Shown: positions 1-6,310 of the stretch, piece by piece
Layout of the letters: each line of letters begins with the position of its first letter
Numbering within the stretch: position 1 is the stretch's first letter
IMG/VR virus record: IMGVR_UViG_3300030106_000322
Coordinates: 1 to 28,972 of that record
Direction: 5' to 3' (one strand)
DNA from: a virus
DNA: 28,972 nucleotides
The notes under the pieces: generated by a model
Told to the model about the DNA's origin: nothing
The model's database searches: none
Seen by the model: the letters and a program-made list of their open reading frames with translations, nothing else
Made by a program: the position numbers and the translations under genes

Positions 1-1421
1 TGCATGTTCTTACCACAGGAGAAGGCAACGTAGCTGTTGGCGGCTATGCTGGAGACGCACTTACGACTGCTGGCCTCAACACATTGGTGGGTTATGCATC
101 AGGAACGTCTTTAACCACTTCTCAATACAACACTGCCGTTGGGAATAGCGCGTTATATAGCGCCACAACAGGTGATTTGAATATTGCCATTGGCTACAAG
201 ACTCTGTACGACAACACTGTTGGAGACCGTAACACCGCAATAGGCTATGAGGCATTGCGTGATTTAGAACCTGCTTCAAATGCGGATATGTACAACGTAG
301 CACTTGGCTTTAAGGCAGGAACACCAGCCTCGTCAGGAACTGCTTTTACAGGAACTTACAATACTCTTTTAGGAGGTTTTGCTGGCGCAGAAATTACAAG
401 CGGTGTCGGGAATGTCGCAATAGGTTATGTTGCTGGAGGAGGATCTTCCAGTTCTGCCGCTAGTGGAAACTATAACGCTGCTTGTGGATACGCAGCAATC
501 CAAAATACGACTACCGGAACACAGAACTCCGCCCTTGGCGCTTTTGCGCTACAGCAAACCACCACGGGTGATAGCAATGTTGCCGTTGGTTATGAAGCTT
601 TAGAAAACAATACGTCAGGTGTTGACAACGTAGCAATTGGGCGCAACTCATTAAATGCGAATGTAGATGATGACGGCAGTGTTGCAGTCGGAAGGAACGC
701 ACTTAGAGTTGCAAACAACACAGGTGCTGACGCGATTTCTTACAACACCGCTATAGGCACCAATTCTGGGTATAACACTACTTTAGGAACCCAGAATACC
801 TTGGTGGGGTACGCTTCGGGTTTTGGTCTTACCACAGGTCTAACTAATTCTTGTTTGGGCGTCAATGCTGGGTATGGCCTTACAACTGGTGATAACAACC
901 TGTTTCTTGGAAAAGACGCAGGGCGTACAGGTTCTCCCGGCGGCAATATCACTACGGGAGACAATGAAATTGTCTTAGGTGATGAGAACATTTCTGAAGC
1001 ACACATCCAAGTTGACTGGACAGTAGCTTCTGACGCTAGAGACAAGACTGACTTCACGGCTTTAGACCTTGGTCTGGACTTTGTAAAAGCTCTAAAACCC
1101 GTGACCTACAAATGGGACAAGCGTTCTAAGTATGGTGATAAATACGCAGCCGACTACGACTTAAATGCTCAAACTCCAGACGGCACGCACAAAGAAGACT
1201 GGCTGGATATTGGCTTTAAGGCCCAAGAAGTAGAAGCCCTTGAGATTGCTGCTGGGTACAACAAAGACAACAAGACTAATTTGGTTTCTAGTCACTCTGA
1301 TGACGGAAAGCAGATGGGCTTGCAGTACAGTAAATTTGTACCAATTCTTGTAAAAGCTGTTCAAGAGCAGCAAGCAGTCATTGAATCATTAACGGCAAGA
1401 ATTGCCGCATTGGAGAGCTAA
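1..1421 (+). CDS. Tail fibre/spike with S74 intramolecular chaperone domain (5' truncated)
   Basis: The reading frame is open from base 3 at the window edge, so the N-terminus is missing. The visible 472 residues consist of about 17 copies of a 17-residue repeat of the form N(T/V)A(V/I)Gxx(A/S)L...TTG, which resembles left-handed beta-roll repeats of YadA-type adhesin heads, followed by a C-terminal S74 (endosialidase chaperone) domain. The chaperone starts at a conserved S-D-A-R-D-K motif (Ser codon 1029, Asp 1032), contains the family's G-F-x-A-Q-E-V-E motif and ends in a short coiled coil. In this family the domain helps the fibre trimerise and then cleaves itself off just before that Ser, releasing about 130 residues. 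The likely role is host-surface recognition. No catalytic depolymerase domain is visible, though one could lie in the missing part. Confidence is high for the S74 domain and moderate for the beta-roll. Confidence 0.9.
   Translation, partial: HVLTTGEGNVAVGGYAGDALTTAGLNTLVGYASGTSLTTSQYNTAVGNSALYSATTGDLNIAIGYKTLYDNTVGDRNTAIGYEALRDLEPASNADMYNVALGFKAGTPASSGTAFTGTYNTLLGGFAGAEITSGVGNVAIGYVAGGGSSSSAASGNYNAACGYAAIQNTTTGTQNSALGAFALQQTTTGDSNVAVGYEALENNTSGVDNVAIGRNSLNANVDDDGSVAVGRNALRVANNTGADAISYNTAIGTNSGYNTTLGTQNTLVGYASGFGLTTGLTNSCLGVNAGYGLTTGDNNLFLGKDAGRTGSPGGNITTGDNEIVLGDENISEAHIQVDWTVASDARDKTDFTALDLGLDFVKALKPVTYKWDKRSKYGDKYAADYDLNAQTPDGTHKEDWLDIGFKAQEVEALEIAAGYNKDNKTNLVSSHSDDGKQMGLQYSKFVPILVKAVQEQQAVIESLTARIAALES
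27..965 (+). repeat. 17-residue (51-bp) tandem repeat in tail fibre
   Basis: Splitting the fibre at each Asn (once Ser) that opens the motif gives 17 units. Twelve are exactly 17 residues; five are 21 to 23 residues because of loop insertions. The consensus is N-T/V-A-V/I-G-Y-x-A/S-L/G, a variable loop, then T-T-G-x-x. The repeat is conserved in protein pattern but diverged in DNA, so it is an old structural repeat and not a recent tandem duplication. Confidence 0.85.
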
Positions 1422-1425
1422 TTAC

Positions 1426-1686
1426 ATGGCAGCAGAACCACGTACCACCGAGCAGAAGGCTCAAGACTACACAGCTATGGGACACTCAGTTTCCCTGATT
1501 GACCTTATTAGGACGGACTCAGATTCTGAGTACACAAAGAACGAGACCGCCCAAGAACTCAAAGATACCGTTTCAAGAAATGTCGAACATCTTGAAATCA
1601 TGGTTGCTCTTGAGGACTGGGGCTCTGAGGACATGACAGCCTCAAAGGCGGCGATCACTAACGGCAAGGCGTATGTAGCATCATGA
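1426..1686 (+). CDS. Small conserved phage protein of unknown function
   Basis: The gene encodes 86 residues and begins MAAEPRTTEQ. I place the start at the ATG at 1426, five bases after the fibre stop and behind a GGAG motif at 1412-1415; an in-frame ATT/ATG-less extension upstream would run inside the fibre gene. The protein is acidic and mostly helical by composition, with a central segment containing R-N-V-E-H-L-E-I-M. I know similar small proteins next to tail-fibre genes in marine phages, but not a function. Its stop overlaps the next start (ATGA), so the two are probably translationally coupled. It has no signal peptide or membrane segment. Confidence 0.75.
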   Translation: MAAEPRTTEQKAQDYTAMGHSVSLIDLIRTDSDSEYTKNETAQELKDTVSRNVEHLEIMVALEDWGSEDMTASKAAITNGKAYVAS

Positions 1687-1907
1687 GCGACGAAGCATTA
1701 GATTTTGAAATAGAAGAAGAAGAGACAGCGGAGGTTGTTGAGCTTCCGCCTGCGATTGAAAAGTTGCAGGCCAAACAAGCCCGACTTCAGCAGGAAATTG
1801 CCAATTATCAGGCTCAAATTAATGAGCTTGTTGAGCGGCATGAAACGGCGCAAATGGCGTTTGCCCAGTGCTCTTTGTTAATTCAGGCGCAGACCGAAGC
1901 GAATTAA
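1683..1907 (+). CDS. Small acidic coiled-coil protein
   Basis: The gene encodes 74 residues. The N-terminal 20 residues are strongly acidic and the rest is a Gln/Ala/Leu-rich heptad-like stretch (from about residue 26 to 65), which suggests a coiled coil that oligomerises or binds a partner. The start codon overlaps the previous stop as ATGA. I do not recognise the family. Its place between the tail fibre and the lysis genes fits either a minor structural/assembly factor or a lysis accessory; neither can be chosen from sequence. Confidence 0.7.
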   Translation: MSDEALDFEIEEEETAEVVELPPAIEKLQAKQARLQQEIANYQAQINELVERHETAQMAFAQCSLLIQAQTEAN

Positions 1908-1908
1908 A

Positions 1909-2112
1909 ATGAGTGAGCTGGACCCCGCGAACAAGGCTCTTGCTGAAATCGAGGCTCATGAACGAGAGTGTCGGCTGAGGTACGAGGCAATTGAAGCAAG
2001 CCTTAAACGCGGGGAAAAGCGTTTTGACAAGCTCGACAACATGATCTGGGGAATTTACGCAGCCCTGATTGCAGCAGTAATTTTTCCGCAGGTCTTAAAA
2101 CTTGTGACTTAA
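1909..2112 (+). CDS. Small coiled-coil protein with C-terminal membrane segment, holin candidate
   Basis: The gene encodes 67 residues. Residues 1 to about 42 are highly charged and helical, and residues about 44 to 63 form a single hydrophobic segment (W-G-I-Y-A-A-L-I-A-A-V). This charged helix followed by one C-terminal membrane helix is the layout of XhlA-like lysis proteins, so I suggest a holin or holin accessory. The location just upstream of spanins and lysozyme supports this. It starts one base after the preceding stop (TAAAATG context). Other membrane proteins in the cassette could equally be the pore-former. Confidence 0.7.
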   Translation: MSELDPANKALAEIEAHERECRLRYEAIEASLKRGEKRFDKLDNMIWGIYAALIAAVIFPQVLKLVT

Positions 2113-2113
2113 C

Positions 2114-2335
2114 ATGGCCATTAACAGCATCGACCAGACAACCGGGAACCCTCCAGCGATTGCTTGGAGGCGGGTGGCTAATCGTCAGATGCAAGAGTTG
2201 GTCATGGCGTCTGATGGCGCTCCTGTCAAAAAGGTAACCGAAGTTTCCGAGACTCAGCTTTATCAGCTACGCGGAAACAGAGTGTCAGTTACCGACATCA
2301 GCCGGTCGATGTCTACCGTCGATATAAAAGTCTAG
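2114..2335 (+). CDS. Hypothetical small protein
   Basis: The gene encodes 73 residues and starts at ATG 2114, one base after the preceding stop. It is soluble in appearance: no signal peptide, membrane segment or cysteine cluster. The central part has a W-R-R-V-A-N-R-Q-M motif and the C-terminus is Ser/Thr-rich and ends V-D-I-K-V. I recognise no family. It lies within the membrane-protein and lysis block and shares the same compact organisation, so it is probably expressed late. Confidence 0.65.
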   Translation: MAINSIDQTTGNPPAIAWRRVANRQMQELVMASDGAPVKKVTEVSETQLYQLRGNRVSVTDISRSMSTVDIKV

Positions 2336-2337
2336 TG

Positions 2338-2556
2338 ATGTTGGCTTTTGTTTTAGTGGTAATAGTGAACGGCGAACCACTTGCTGATAACGCTATATTT
2401 TTCCGTGACGTGAAGCGGTGCAATCAGTTTGCTCACTGGATAAGCACAGGGAGTTTCGACAAGGCCAGACACTTTTCATATCTCAGGCACAAAGGGAATG
2501 TCGCCGCCTACTGCATTCCTCGTCGCGTGCCTACTAACGTACAGACGTTTGACTGA
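2338..2556 (+). CDS. Small secreted or membrane-anchored protein, unknown
   Basis: The gene encodes 72 residues beginning MLAFVLVVIVNGEP. The very short hydrophobic N-terminus (about ten residues) could be a weak signal or a buried beta strand. The rest holds two cysteines (in R-C-N and Y-C-I-P) that could form a disulfide if exported. I chose the ATG at 2338; a GTG three bases earlier overlaps the preceding TAG and is also possible. The stop overlaps the next ATG (TGATG). I have a sense of similar small proteins in marine phages near lysis genes but no known function. Confidence 0.6.
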   Translation: MLAFVLVVIVNGEPLADNAIFFRDVKRCNQFAHWISTGSFDKARHFSYLRHKGNVAAYCIPRRVPTNVQTFD

Positions 2557-3029
2557 TGCTTGCGGAGTTAACAGCAGCGTTTGCTGCGCTGAAGGCTGTC
2601 AATGAAGGCATTCAAAGTCTTCGTGATGCCCACGGGCATGGCCGGGATCTTGGCAGCATTCTTGGCTCTTGGTCTGAAGCTGCAATGGCAGCTAAAGAGT
2701 GCGAGAAGGTTCAGGCCGCTGGGAAGATGTCTTATCAAGAAGCTCTTCGACTTGAGAGTGTTACCCGTCAAGTAGCCAATTACGACAGAATGCTGCATGA
2801 CGTGTGCTTGCTGCAGGGCCAAGGAGACTTATACAAGTCGATCAAAAAGAGAATGGCTGAGGCCGAAGAAAATGCAGCAAAAGAAGTTGCGCGAATAAAA
2901 GCCCAGCGAAAACGACGGATTAAATTTTGGAAAGAGATTGGGCAAATATTTTCGATCATGCTGGGCATCTTTTTGATGGCAATGATTTCTCTTTGGATAT
3001 TTTTTGCTTTCTTTTACGGAGCCGAATAA
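2556..3029 (+). CDS. Helical protein with C-terminal membrane anchor, lysis-cassette member
   Basis: The gene encodes 157 residues. Residues 1 to about 120 are predicted helical and Ala/Glu/Lys-rich, with a strongly basic stretch (K-A-Q-R-K-R-R-I-K) just before a hydrophobic segment at about 130 to 153. The topology would be a cytoplasmic helical domain with a C-terminal anchor. The first ~30 residues resemble the N-terminal region of some phage DUF-type proteins preceding holins, but I cannot name the family. It could be a holin regulator, antiholin or a structural tether. It ends immediately before the EF-hand gene with no spacer. Confidence 0.65.
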   Translation: MLAELTAAFAALKAVNEGIQSLRDAHGHGRDLGSILGSWSEAAMAAKECEKVQAAGKMSYQEALRLESVTRQVANYDRMLHDVCLLQGQGDLYKSIKKRMAEAEENAAKEVARIKAQRKRRIKFWKEIGQIFSIMLGIFLMAMISLWIFFAFFYGAE

Positions 3030-3347
3030 ATGGCAAAAGAATTGGAGCCTAAATCTCAGTACGCTGAGTTTGATTTAGATGGCGATGGAGTTGTCACTGA
3101 TGACGAGATCCGTCGCTCGCAAGACATGCTTGAACTGGAGATGCGGGAAGAGAAGGCTGATACTCAACGTCGCATGGCGTGGGTGGCAATGTGTTCAATG
3201 TGCGGCTTTGCTATTTTACCGCTAATGCCATTTGTTCCAGAAGCTCGCCTAGCTACGCTCGCAAGTCTTAGTGACATGTTGTTCCTTTCTCAAGCATCTG
3301 TCGTTGGTCTTTATTTCGGCGCGACGGCTTATATGGCGAAAAAATAA
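3030..3347 (+). CDS. EF-hand membrane protein, holin candidate
   Basis: The gene encodes 105 residues. Residues 15 to 26 form a canonical 12-residue EF-hand calcium loop (D15, D17, D19, G20, T23, E26). A charged helix follows (about 28 to 47), then two hydrophobic segments at about 48 to 68 and 80 to 102. Two-membrane-segment proteins beside spanins are commonly holins, and a soluble N-terminal EF-hand would be an unusual calcium-sensing addition. The cytoplasmic side and actual metal binding are not shown by sequence. The stop overlaps the next start by one base. Confidence is high that this is a real gene with an EF-hand loop, moderate for a holin role. Confidence 0.8.
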   Translation: MAKELEPKSQYAEFDLDGDGVVTDDEIRRSQDMLELEMREEKADTQRRMAWVAMCSMCGFAILPLMPFVPEARLATLASLSDMLFLSQASVVGLYFGATAYMAKK

Positions 3348-3751
3348 TGTGGCAGATTTCTGGGGTCTTAGGAGCTGCACTGATTATGGGCGGGGTTTCT
3401 TTTAAGGTTTATTACGACCGTGCAGAAGCCGAAAAAGCCTCCTTAAGAACTGAGCTTCAAGTAGCAATAAACAATCAAGCTGTCTTAGAGGGAACGATCA
3501 GTTCTCAAAACGAGGAAATCCTTGAGCGAATAGAAAAAGAAAAGCAAAACTTTCAAAGGATTAATGAGCTTTCTGACGCAGCAAGGGCAGCAGAAACTCA
3601 AGTAACTGACATGAGGAAGACTTTCGCCAAGCACAATCTGAACATGCTCTCGATAAGAAAGCCGGGTTTAATTCAAAAGGTCATCAACAAAGGAACGTCA
3701 AAGGTCAATGAAGAGCTTGCCGCTATTACTAATCCTGATCAGTTTAACTAG
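3347..3751 (+). CDS. Rz: Inner-membrane spanin (Rz-like)
   Basis: The gene encodes 134 residues. One N-terminal membrane segment (about 3 to 21) is followed by a long charged coiled coil (about 25 to 95), the layout of i-spanins, which link the inner membrane to an outer-membrane lipoprotein and drive the last step of lysis of Gram-negative hosts. The assignment comes from topology and from the next gene, a lipoprotein whose signal peptide is encoded in a different frame over the last 44 bases of this gene. Spanin sequences are poorly conserved, so context carries the call. Confidence 0.85.
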   Translation: MWQISGVLGAALIMGGVSFKVYYDRAEAEKASLRTELQVAINNQAVLEGTISSQNEEILERIEKEKQNFQRINELSDAARAAETQVTDMRKTFAKHNLNMLSIRKPGLIQKVINKGTSKVNEELAAITNPDQFN

Positions 3752-4103
3752 CTGTGCATTAGTAAGACCGGCTCCTGTTCCCGATGTAAATCAGGTCGAG
3801 GTTATTACGATTGAAAAACCTGCTCCGGTGTACCATCCGCCGCTGCCTAATCAAATAGCACCACTTCTTGTTGAGTGGCGAGTTCTGACACCAGAGACGA
3901 TGCAGGAATACTTAGATGCTCTTGAGGCTGGAAATGCGCCAGTTGATGCCTATTACGGACTAACCCCAAAAGGTTACGAAAATCTAAGTACAAACATAGC
4001 TGAAGTTAAGCGTTACATTAGACAAGCACTAAGCATCATTAAGTATTACAGAGACTTGGATAAAGATGAGTTATCGACTGAAGAAGATGTTGAAACGCCA
4101 TGA
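3708..4103 (+). CDS. Rz1: Outer-membrane spanin lipoprotein (Rz1-like)
   Basis: The gene encodes 131 residues. The N-terminus is a lipoprotein signal with lipobox L-T-S-C, Cys16 being the predicted lipidated residue. Just after it comes a Pro-rich segment (R-P-A-P-V-P-D), as in o-spanins. The ATG at 3708 lies within the i-spanin gene in another frame, overlapping by 44 bases, behind an AAGG motif. The mature protein of about 116 residues is longer than the roughly 40-residue lambda Rz1 and carries an extra helical C-terminal part. It overlaps the lysozyme gene by 38 bases at the 3' end. Confidence 0.85.
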   Translation: MKSLPLLLILISLTSCALVRPAPVPDVNQVEVITIEKPAPVYHPPLPNQIAPLLVEWRVLTPETMQEYLDALEAGNAPVDAYYGLTPKGYENLSTNIAEVKRYIRQALSIIKYYRDLDKDELSTEEDVETP

Positions 4104-4494
4104 AGGCGTAAAGACCCATGCCTACGAGGACCATCTTGGTCTGACTACAATTGGTGTTGGGCGGTGTCTTGCTGAGGGCTCTCTTGGTCTTAGCGAAGAA
4201 GAGATAGATTTCTTACTGGACAATGATGTCAGTCGTTGTCGTAAGGAGCTTACTTCTGAATACGAATGGTTTGATGACTTGGATGGCGTAAGGCGTGAAG
4301 CTCTTATAGATTTGTCATTCAATATTGGTCAGACAAGGCTTCGTGGGTTTGTGAAGGCATTAGGCCATATGGCTGACGGCAACTATACTGACGCCAGCAA
4401 AGAATTTTACGACAGTAAATGGGCAACCCAAGTGGGTGATCGAGCCTTAGAAATATGCCAGATGATTGAGTCTGGCGAATATCAGGAGAGATAG
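4066..4494 (+). CDS. Endolysin, T4-type lysozyme (GH24)
   Basis: The gene encodes 142 residues, close to T4 lysozyme in its core. It hydrolyses the MurNAc-GlcNAc bond of peptidoglycan. The N-terminus has the family signature R-H-E-G...Y-E-D...G-L-T-T-I-G-V-G, giving the catalytic triad Glu13, Asp22 and Thr28; a later A-L-I-D-L-S-F-N-I-G motif is also typical. There is no signal peptide, so it needs a holin to reach the wall. I give the ATG at 4066, which overlaps the o-spanin; an in-frame ATG at 4087 preceded by GAAGAAG would give a protein seven residues shorter with the triad intact. Confidence 0.93.
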   Translation: MSYRLKKMLKRHEGVKTHAYEDHLGLTTIGVGRCLAEGSLGLSEEEIDFLLDNDVSRCRKELTSEYEWFDDLDGVRREALIDLSFNIGQTRLRGFVKALGHMADGNYTDASKEFYDSKWATQVGDRALEICQMIESGEYQER

Positions 4495-4495
4495 C

Positions 4496-6298
4496 ATGTC
4501 TCAGTTTCCCGGGGATATGGGTTCGGTTTATATGCGAAGAAGGCACGATCCTTTCGCGCAATACGATCCGAGGCGAGACATGACGCCCCGGGTTAATCGG
4601 CCCTATATGCCATCCGGCGGTGACCTAATCAAGCAGCAGCATCTACAGATGGCTGATGATAAGTACAATAGGATGATGGCTCGTCCCCCTGCCGGAAGAA
4701 GGACAGTGCCTAATATTCCGGGATACCAACGTAGTCCGGGGAAGGGCAGAGGCCCATCTGGTCCGGGGAAGGGCAGAGGCCGATCTCTTCCGGGGAAAGG
4801 TGGGGGTTCGCCTCGTCAACGAAGTTATCGAGAACTTGCCGATGCGGGAATGAGGACCACCGGCAGGGAACCGGGAGGGCCTCTAAGTTCTGATCGGTTC
4901 AGAAATATTGGGAACGTGCCTCCTTCTATGGGCAACCTCCAGCGCTCCATTCAGGAAGCATTTGAGAACGCTCAGAAAGGACAGCCTTTCCCAAGCGATC
5001 TTAAGGAAGCACTTCAGCGGCAACAGGCTGAAGCAGAAGCAAGGGTGCCAGCGAACTCTATTAGAAGGAGCCCGTTATATCAGGGCATGGATAAGCTGCC
5101 ACCGCTTGGGCCTTCGGCTCCACCGTCACCCTTTGATCCGCGCCAACTTCAGCGTTTGCAAGAACAGCAGAGAATGCTTTCGGGACAGGGTGGACCGAGC
5201 CAGAACTACAGGGAAAATCTGTTCCGACAGCCTCCCCCTTCATTTGATCCTCGCGGCTCCGGTGCTATTGCCTCGGGAGAAGTTCAACTTCCCGGTCATC
5301 AGGGGAGAATAGGTCAGAGACCGGGCATGCCGCCGGAGATGCCCATGCCGGGTGGCAGGGGGCCAATGGCAGGAGGGAGTTACTTTGACGAAGGTGGCAA
5401 TAGGGTAGATTTTGGCGGCATTTCTTTCAGGGACCAGCTTTCCCCGGGTGACAGGGGTCCAGTAGCAAGTATTCCCACACCTGTGCCTATGGACCCTCCT
5501 TACATGCCGGGTGTTTATCCAGACATGCCGGGGTATCCGCCTCAACCCAGAGGCCCATCTGGCCCGGGAAAAGGCAGGGGTCCAATAATGGGCTCCCCGG
5601 GTGGTCCGGGTGGTCCGGGGAAAGGTAGGGGACCATCTGGTCCCGGCAAAGGTAGGGGTCCATCTGGCCCGGGTAAAGGTAGAGGCCCAATAGGGTCTCC
5701 GGGATTCCCAAGCCCCGGTAAAGGCAGAGGCCCGTCTGGTCCCGGTAAAGGCAGAGGACCATCCATGCCCGGTAAAGGAAGGCAGAACATGCCCCAGCCG
5801 GGAGGGTATTACCCTCAGCCTCCAAGCTCTCCTTCATACCCTGAAGCAGGGATTCCTCCGTTTTCATCGCCGCCTAGTTATAACGCGCCGGTAATGCCTC
5901 CGGGTTACGGGCAAATGCAAAATACCGCTGATAGGTTTGCTGGCTATGGCATTCCACAAAACATGACAGGAACCTTTCAGTTCCCACATTATCAGCCATA
6001 TACTCCCCCTGCTCCTTCGATGCAGACTGGTCCTGAGCCGTATCAGCCAGAGCCTCAGCCTCCGAGTGACCCATATCGACCCCCCGGTAGTCCTGCTGAT
6101 CCCGCTAATCCTCCTTACGACGTAATGTATCAGCCGAATTTCACTGCCCCCATGACGGGTAGTCCTAACCAGTTACAGGGTCCAACAAGTTATCAGCCTC
6201 CCCCTCAGCAACCTGCTGTTCAGCCCGACATAGGATTACCCGGACGCGGAGGCTTCGGTTTTGATCCCTTTGGCGGTTACAGCGGCATTGGGTTTTAG
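4496..6298 (+). CDS. Pro/Gly-rich low-complexity protein with PGKGRG repeats
   Basis: The gene encodes 600 residues. I place the start at ATG 4496 because a GGAGAG ribosome-binding site lies at 4485-4490 and the ATG follows the lysozyme stop by one base. The protein is mostly Pro, Gly, Gln and Arg with almost no hydrophobic core, so it should be largely disordered. Two blocks carry the motif P-G-K-G-R-G: two exact copies and one variant near residues 80 to 105, and six exact copies and one variant near residues 352 to 430. Gly spacing does not follow the strict G-X-Y of collagen. The C-terminus is Gln/Pro-rich and ends in a Gly/Phe-rich tail. The position between lysozyme and tail genes suggests a virion or assembly component; basic Lys/Arg residues could contact DNA. 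Function is unknown. Confidence 0.8.
   Translation: MSQFPGDMGSVYMRRRHDPFAQYDPRRDMTPRVNRPYMPSGGDLIKQQHLQMADDKYNRMMARPPAGRRTVPNIPGYQRSPGKGRGPSGPGKGRGRSLPGKGGGSPRQRSYRELADAGMRTTGREPGGPLSSDRFRNIGNVPPSMGNLQRSIQEAFENAQKGQPFPSDLKEALQRQQAEAEARVPANSIRRSPLYQGMDKLPPLGPSAPPSPFDPRQLQRLQEQQRMLSGQGGPSQNYRENLFRQPPPSFDPRGSGAIASGEVQLPGHQGRIGQRPGMPPEMPMPGGRGPMAGGSYFDEGGNRVDFGGISFRDQLSPGDRGPVASIPTPVPMDPPYMPGVYPDMPGYPPQPRGPSGPGKGRGPIMGSPGGPGGPGKGRGPSGPGKGRGPSGPGKGRGPIGSPGFPSPGKGRGPSGPGKGRGPSMPGKGRQNMPQPGGYYPQPPSSPSYPEAGIPPFSSPPSYNAPVMPPGYGQMQNTADRFAGYGIPQNMTGTFQFPHYQPYTPPAPSMQTGPEPYQPEPQPPSDPYRPPGSPADPANPPYDVMYQPNFTAPMTGSPNQLQGPTSYQPPPQQPAVQPDIGLPGRGGFGFDPFGGYSGIGF
4734..4810 (+). repeat. PGKGRG-coding repeat block 1
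   Basis: Three approximately 27-base units in tandem encode S-P-G-K-G-R-G, G-P-G-K-G-R-G and L-P-G-K-G-G-G. The first two share the identical string ggggaagggcagaggc, indicating fairly recent duplication. Confidence 0.8.
5551..5784 (+). repeat. PGKGRG-coding repeat block 2
   Basis: Seven copies of an approximately 27-base unit encode P-G-K-G-R-(G/Q), mostly in the nine-residue form G-P-G-K-G-R-G-P-S. Two short G-S-P insertions (near 5590 and 5695) interrupt the array. Wobble positions differ between copies, so selection appears to act on the peptide. Confidence 0.85.
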
Positions 6299-6310
6299 TA
6301 GGCGCGGTTA

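Noticed and set aside
84-1421. Tail fibre beginning at the TTG at 84
   Set aside because: The same frame is open to base 3 and continues the repeat pattern upstream, so the gene begins before the window.
5487-5867. Long - strand open frames across the PGKGRG repeats (also 5542-5790 and 5240-5545)
   Set aside because: They are reverse-strand readings of a repetitive Pro/Gly gene; the open frames follow from base composition, and the + strand frame has a ribosome-binding site and continuous extent.
4496-6298. Collagen-like triple-helix protein
   Set aside because: The repeat P-G-K-G-R-G-P-S-G places Gly at irregular positions and not every third residue, so a collagen helix is not supported.
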